DNA of 64,000 nt from Marinihelvus fidelis (GTDB lineage: Bacteria > Pseudomonadota > Gammaproteobacteria > Xanthomonadales > SZUA-36). A model generated the notes under the pieces. That model saw nothing but the letters and a program-made list of their open reading frames with translations. It searched no databases and was not told the origin of the DNA. Positions within the stretch are counted from its first letter, which is position 1, and every line of letters starts with the position of its first letter. Below are positions 61,475-64,000 of the stretch, one piece after another. The stretch covers positions 274,025-338,024 of the forward strand of contig NZ_VYXP01000002.1 of NCBI RefSeq assembly GCF_008725655.1, given 5' to 3'. A program made the position numbers and the translations under genes.

Positions 61475-61890
61475 ACGGCGAGGCGGCAGGCGTGAAGTTC
61501 GAGGGCGGCTGCCACTGCGGCGCGGTGCACTTCGAGGTGGCCGCGCCGTCGAAATGGTGCGCCCACTGCCACTGCGAGAGCTGCCGCCGCTACCACGGCG
61601 CTGGCTACGTCACCTGGGCGGGCTTCGACGTGCGCGGCTTCCGCGTCACCCGCGGCGAGGACGCGCTGCGCTGGTACGAATCCTCCCGGGACGCCGAGCG
61701 CGGTTTCTGCGGCCTGTGCGGTTCCAGCATGCTGTTCCGCTCCGAGCGTTCGCCCGGCGAGATGCACATCGCGCTGGGCAGCCTGGACGGCGCCATCGAC
61801 CGCGCGCCGCAGGCGCACGTGTTCTTCGACACCCACGTCGACTGGGTCGCCATCGACCGCGAACTGCCCATCCACCGTCCCAACGACTGA
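61471..61890 (+). CDS. GFA/CENP-V family protein
   Basis: The product (139 residues) has a Mss4-like zinc fold with the cysteine pairs CHCGAVHFE, CHCESCRRYHGAG and CGLCGSSMLF. The Gfa family is named for glutathione-dependent formaldehyde activation, but most members are of unknown function. The GTG at 61471 is coupled to the MAPEG stop; a GTG at 61492 with purine-rich leader is an alternative. No formaldehyde dehydrogenase is nearby. Confidence 0.85.
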   Translation: MNGEAAGVKFEGGCHCGAVHFEVAAPSKWCAHCHCESCRRYHGAGYVTWAGFDVRGFRVTRGEDALRWYESSRDAERGFCGLCGSSMLFRSERSPGEMHIALGSLDGAIDRAPQAHVFFDTHVDWVAIDRELPIHRPND

Positions 61891-61898
61891 GCGCCGCC

Positions 61899-62114
61899 AT
61901 GCTGGAACTGAAACCCAATTGCGAATGCTGCGGCGACACCCTGCCGCCGGAAGCCACGAACGCGATGATCTGCAGCTTCGAGTGCACCTTCTGCACCGAC
62001 TGCGTCGAGAACGAACTGATGGGCACCTGCCCGAACTGTGGTGGTGGTTTCGAGCGCCGGCCGATTCGCCCCGAACACCTGCTTGAAGAGTATCCGCCCG
62101 CCGATCCGGACTAA
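61899..62114 (+). CDS. DUF1272 small zinc-finger-like protein
   Basis: The product (71 residues) starts [37 protein letters not shown] and contains seven cysteines in paired CxxC or CxC spacing, ending [15 protein letters not shown]. This is the DUF1272 (PF06906) pattern. The likely role is structural zinc binding; the function is unknown. Its TAA overlaps the ung stop on the other strand. Confidence 0.85.
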   Translation: MLELKPNCECCGDTLPPEATNAMICSFECTFCTDCVENELMGTCPNCGGGFERRPIRPEHLLEEYPPADPD

Positions 62115-62800
62115 GCCGGCAACGACCAGTCTATCGACTCCAGCCCACGCTGTTCCAGCCAGGCGTTCGCCTTCGAAAAGTGCTTGCAGCCCAGGAAGCC
62201 CCGGTGCGCCGACAGCGGTGAGGGGTGCGGGGCCTTGAGCACGCAGTGGCGGTGGGTGTCGATGACGGCGCCTTTTTTTTGGGCATAGCTGCCCCAGAGC
62301 AGGAAGACCAGGCCGTCGCGTTCGTCGTTCAGGTGTTTGACGATGGCGTCGGTGAAGCGCTCCCAGCCCTTGCCCTGGTGGGCGCCGGCGCTGGCCTGTT
62401 CCACCGTTAGCACGGCGTTCAGTAGCAGCACGCCGCGCTCGGCCCAGGCCTGCAGGCAGCCGTGGTTGGGTGGGGCGATGCCCAGGTCGTCGTGGATTTC
62501 ACGGAAGATATTTTGCAGCGACGGTGGTGTGCGCACGCCGGGTTGTACCGAGAAGCACAGGCCGTGGGCCTGGCCGGGGCCGTGGTAGGGGTCCTGGCCC
62601 AGCATCACCACTTTCACCTGGTCGAACGGGGTAGTGTCGAGGGCGTTGAAGATCTGTTTGCCGGGCGGGTAGATGGTTTTGCCGGCGCGGCTGCGCTCAC
62701 TCAGGAAGGCGCGCAGGTTTTTCATGTAGTCGGCTTCGAATTCGGGGGCCAGACGCTGTTTCCAGGACGGTTCCAGGCGTATTCTGTCGGTGTCGCTCAA
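62111..62800 (-). CDS. ung: Uracil-DNA glycosylase
   Basis: The product (229 residues) is a family 1 enzyme with the water-activating motif [17 protein letters not shown] and the DNA-intercalation loop [18 protein letters not shown]. It removes uracil from DNA and starts base-excision repair. The length matches E. coli Ung (229). Its TAG overlaps the DUF1272 TAA by four bases in convergent orientation. Confidence 0.97.
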   Translation of the reverse strand: MSDTDRIRLEPSWKQRLAPEFEADYMKNLRAFLSERSRAGKTIYPPGKQIFNALDTTPFDQVKVVMLGQDPYHGPGQAHGLCFSVQPGVRTPPSLQNIFREIHDDLGIAPPNHGCLQAWAERGVLLLNAVLTVEQASAGAHQGKGWERFTDAIVKHLNDERDGLVFLLWGSYAQKKGAVIDTHRHCVLKAPHPSPLSAHRGFLGCKHFSKANAWLEQRGLESIDWSLPA

Positions 62801-62902
62801 GGGGCTGGGTTCCGGTGTTTGGCTTGATTTTCGGCGGTTCAGCCCAAGTTAGCAGATGTGTATGCCCGCGCCAAAGCGGGTCGGCTTTTTCGCGGAGAAT
62901 TC

Positions 62903-63940
62903 ATGGCTATTAAAACGGATGTCGTTATTGTCGGCGCGGGCCCCTGCGGCCTGTTCCAGGTTTTCGAGCTCGGGTTGCTGGATATCCACGCCCACGTGGT
63001 GGATGCCCTGCCCCAGCCCGGCGGGCAATGCGCGGAGCTGTATCCCGACAAGCCCATCTACGACATCCCGGCCTACCCCATCATCGGCGCGCAGGAGTTG
63101 GTCGATAACCTGATGGAACAGATCGCGCCGTTCAAGCCGGAGTTTCACCTGGCGCAGATGGTCGAGAAGCTGGAGCGCCGCGAGGACGGCCGCTTCACGC
63201 TGGTGACCACCGCCGGCACCGAGTTCGACACCGCCACCGTCATCCTGGCCGCCGGCCTGGGTGCGTTCCAGCCGCGTCGCCTGAAGGCGCCGGGCGCGGA
63301 GGCCTTCGAGGGCGAGTCCATCCACTACTCGATCAAGGACCCGGCGCGCTTCGAGGGCAAGAACCTGGTCATCCTGGGCGGCGGCGATTCGGCCATGGAC
63401 TGGGTCATCGAACTGCACGACCGCGTCGAGTCGCTGACGCTGGTGCACCGCCGGCCGGAGTACCGCGCCGCGCCTGCTTCCGTGGCGAAAATGAAAGCGC
63501 TGGCAGAGGCCGGCAAGTTGCGCGAGATTCACGGCATGGTGCGCGAAGTACGCGCCGAGAACGGCCGCCTGGCCGGGCTGACCGTGGCCGAGGGCGCCCA
63601 CGACGGCGAGCTGATCGAGATCGACGCCGACGAGGTCTGCGTGTTCTACGGCCTGTCACCCAACCTGGGTCCGATCGCCGAGTGGGGCCTGGACATCGAC
63701 AAGCGCCAGGTGGCCGTCGATACCGAGAAATTCCAGACCTCCGAGCCCGGCATCTTCGCCGTCGGCGACATCAATTCCTACCCCGGCAAGAAGAAACTGA
63801 TCCTGTCCGGCTTCCACGAAGCCGCGCTGGCCGCCTTCGCGGTGCAAAAGCACATCGACCCGGACAAGCGCGTGTTCCTGCAGTACACCACCACCAGCCC
63901 GGTGATGCATGAGCGGCTCGGGGTTAAGGCTGAGAAGTGA
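62903..63940 (+). CDS. Ferredoxin-NADP reductase, thioredoxin-reductase-like type
   Basis: The product (345 residues) has FAD motif VIVGAGPCGLFQVFELG, the NADPH motif VILGGGDSAMDWVIEL and FAVGDINSYPG. It lacks the CxxC of thioredoxin reductases, as the type 2 ferredoxin/flavodoxin-NADP reductases do. It probably moves electrons between NADPH and ferredoxin. CGGAGA precedes the ATG at 62903; just upstream CCCGC-GCGGG with a T-run (62869-62890) could be a weak attenuator. The TGA is the first unit of a heptamer array. Confidence 0.93.
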   Translation: MAIKTDVVIVGAGPCGLFQVFELGLLDIHAHVVDALPQPGGQCAELYPDKPIYDIPAYPIIGAQELVDNLMEQIAPFKPEFHLAQMVEKLERREDGRFTLVTTAGTEFDTATVILAAGLGAFQPRRLKAPGAEAFEGESIHYSIKDPARFEGKNLVILGGGDSAMDWVIELHDRVESLTLVHRRPEYRAAPASVAKMKALAEAGKLREIHGMVREVRAENGRLAGLTVAEGAHDGELIEIDADEVCVFYGLSPNLGPIAEWGLDIDKRQVAVDTEKFQTSEPGIFAVGDINSYPGKKKLILSGFHEAALAAFAVQKHIDPDKRVFLQYTTTSPVMHERLGVKAEK

Positions 63941-63980
63941 GTGAGTGGTGAGTGGTGAGTAGTGAGTGGTGAGTGGTGAG
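63937..63980 (+). repeat. GTGAGTG heptamer array after the reductase
   Basis: GTGA, then five units (GTGAGTG, GTGAGTG, GTGAGTA, GTGAGTG, GTGAGTG) and a final GTGAG. Same period and GTGA start as the GTGACGC family. The reductase TGA is in the first copy. A hairpin seems to begin at 63985 (CCCTCC, GGAGG) and is cut off by the window edge. Confidence 0.85.
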
Positions 63981-64000
63981 AAAACCCTCCCGGCCGGAGG

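Overview
The window is chromosomal DNA of a GC-rich bacterium (about 65% GC by eye). The gene content is that of a Gammaproteobacterium: rpoE-rseA-rseB-rseC-degP, lepA-lepB-rnc-era, recO-pdxJ, purB-roxA, sucA-sucB-lpd, lpxH, gyrA, and a class II fumarase. A lineage near Xanthomonadales/Chromatiales (for example Wenzhouxiangellaceae-like) is my guess, not shown. I saw no rRNA, tRNA, CRISPR array, insertion sequence or prophage gene. Genes are densely packed and no gene-free stretch exceeds 300 bases.

Layout. 1-876 (minus): 5' end of pdxJ and recO. 1003-7565 (plus): a cassette lying between recO and era, genes that are usually neighbours. It holds an M20-type N-carbamoyl/ureido amidohydrolase, a terminator, an exported beta-rich single-pass protein, a DUR3-like sodium:solute symporter, a 40-residue membrane protein, an aspartate-transcarbamylase-like enzyme that lacks the aspartate-binding residues, and an asparagine-synthetase-type amidotransferase. 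7621-12320 (minus): era, rnc, a DUF4845 protein, lepB, lepA. 12455-16765 (minus): the sigma-E envelope-stress operon with a consensus-like sigma-E promoter upstream. 17042-24304: an ALDH7-type dehydrogenase, pyrD-murB, an M28 lipoprotein peptidase, a cytosolic-type 5'-nucleotidase and an EamA transporter. 24309-31239 (minus): acyl-CoA dehydrogenase, the large NAD-glutamate dehydrogenase and an NAD kinase, tightly coupled. 31418-36075: an ArsR-methyltransferase fusion coupled to metH. 36183-38890 (minus): DUF2058, UDP-glucose dehydrogenase, FKBP isomerase. 39032-41498: a YtrA-type GntR/ABC exporter operon with a palindrome on its promoter. 41521-45599: fumC, purB, roxA. 45719-51270: 2-oxoglutarate dehydrogenase operon. 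51372-63940: housekeeping and stress genes (acuI/yhdH-like reductase, PilH-like regulator, peroxiredoxin, gyrA, cyclophilin, lpxH, methyltransferase, DUF455, a TonB-like protein, a small membrane protein behind a sigma-54-type promoter, GNAT, MAPEG, GFA, DUF1272, ung, ferredoxin-NADP reductase).

How the genes work together. The cassette at 1003-7565 reads as import plus metabolism of a ureido or carbamoylated compound: transport, carbamoyl transfer from carbamoyl phosphate, amidation from glutamine, and hydrolysis of an N-carbamoyl group. Its product is not known to me and it is the best candidate here for an undescribed pathway. The other blocks are standard: envelope-stress control, the ribosome/secretion cluster, the TCA-cycle block, nucleotide synthesis and methionine synthesis.

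The most unusual non-coding feature is a family of short tandem heptamers (GTGACGC, with GTTACGC and GTAACGC variants) at gene 3' ends, mostly between convergent genes. In most cases the stop codon of the flanking gene is the TGA or TAA inside a heptamer. A sister array (GTGAGTG) lies at the right edge. A 44-bp perfect palindrome splits sucB from lpd.
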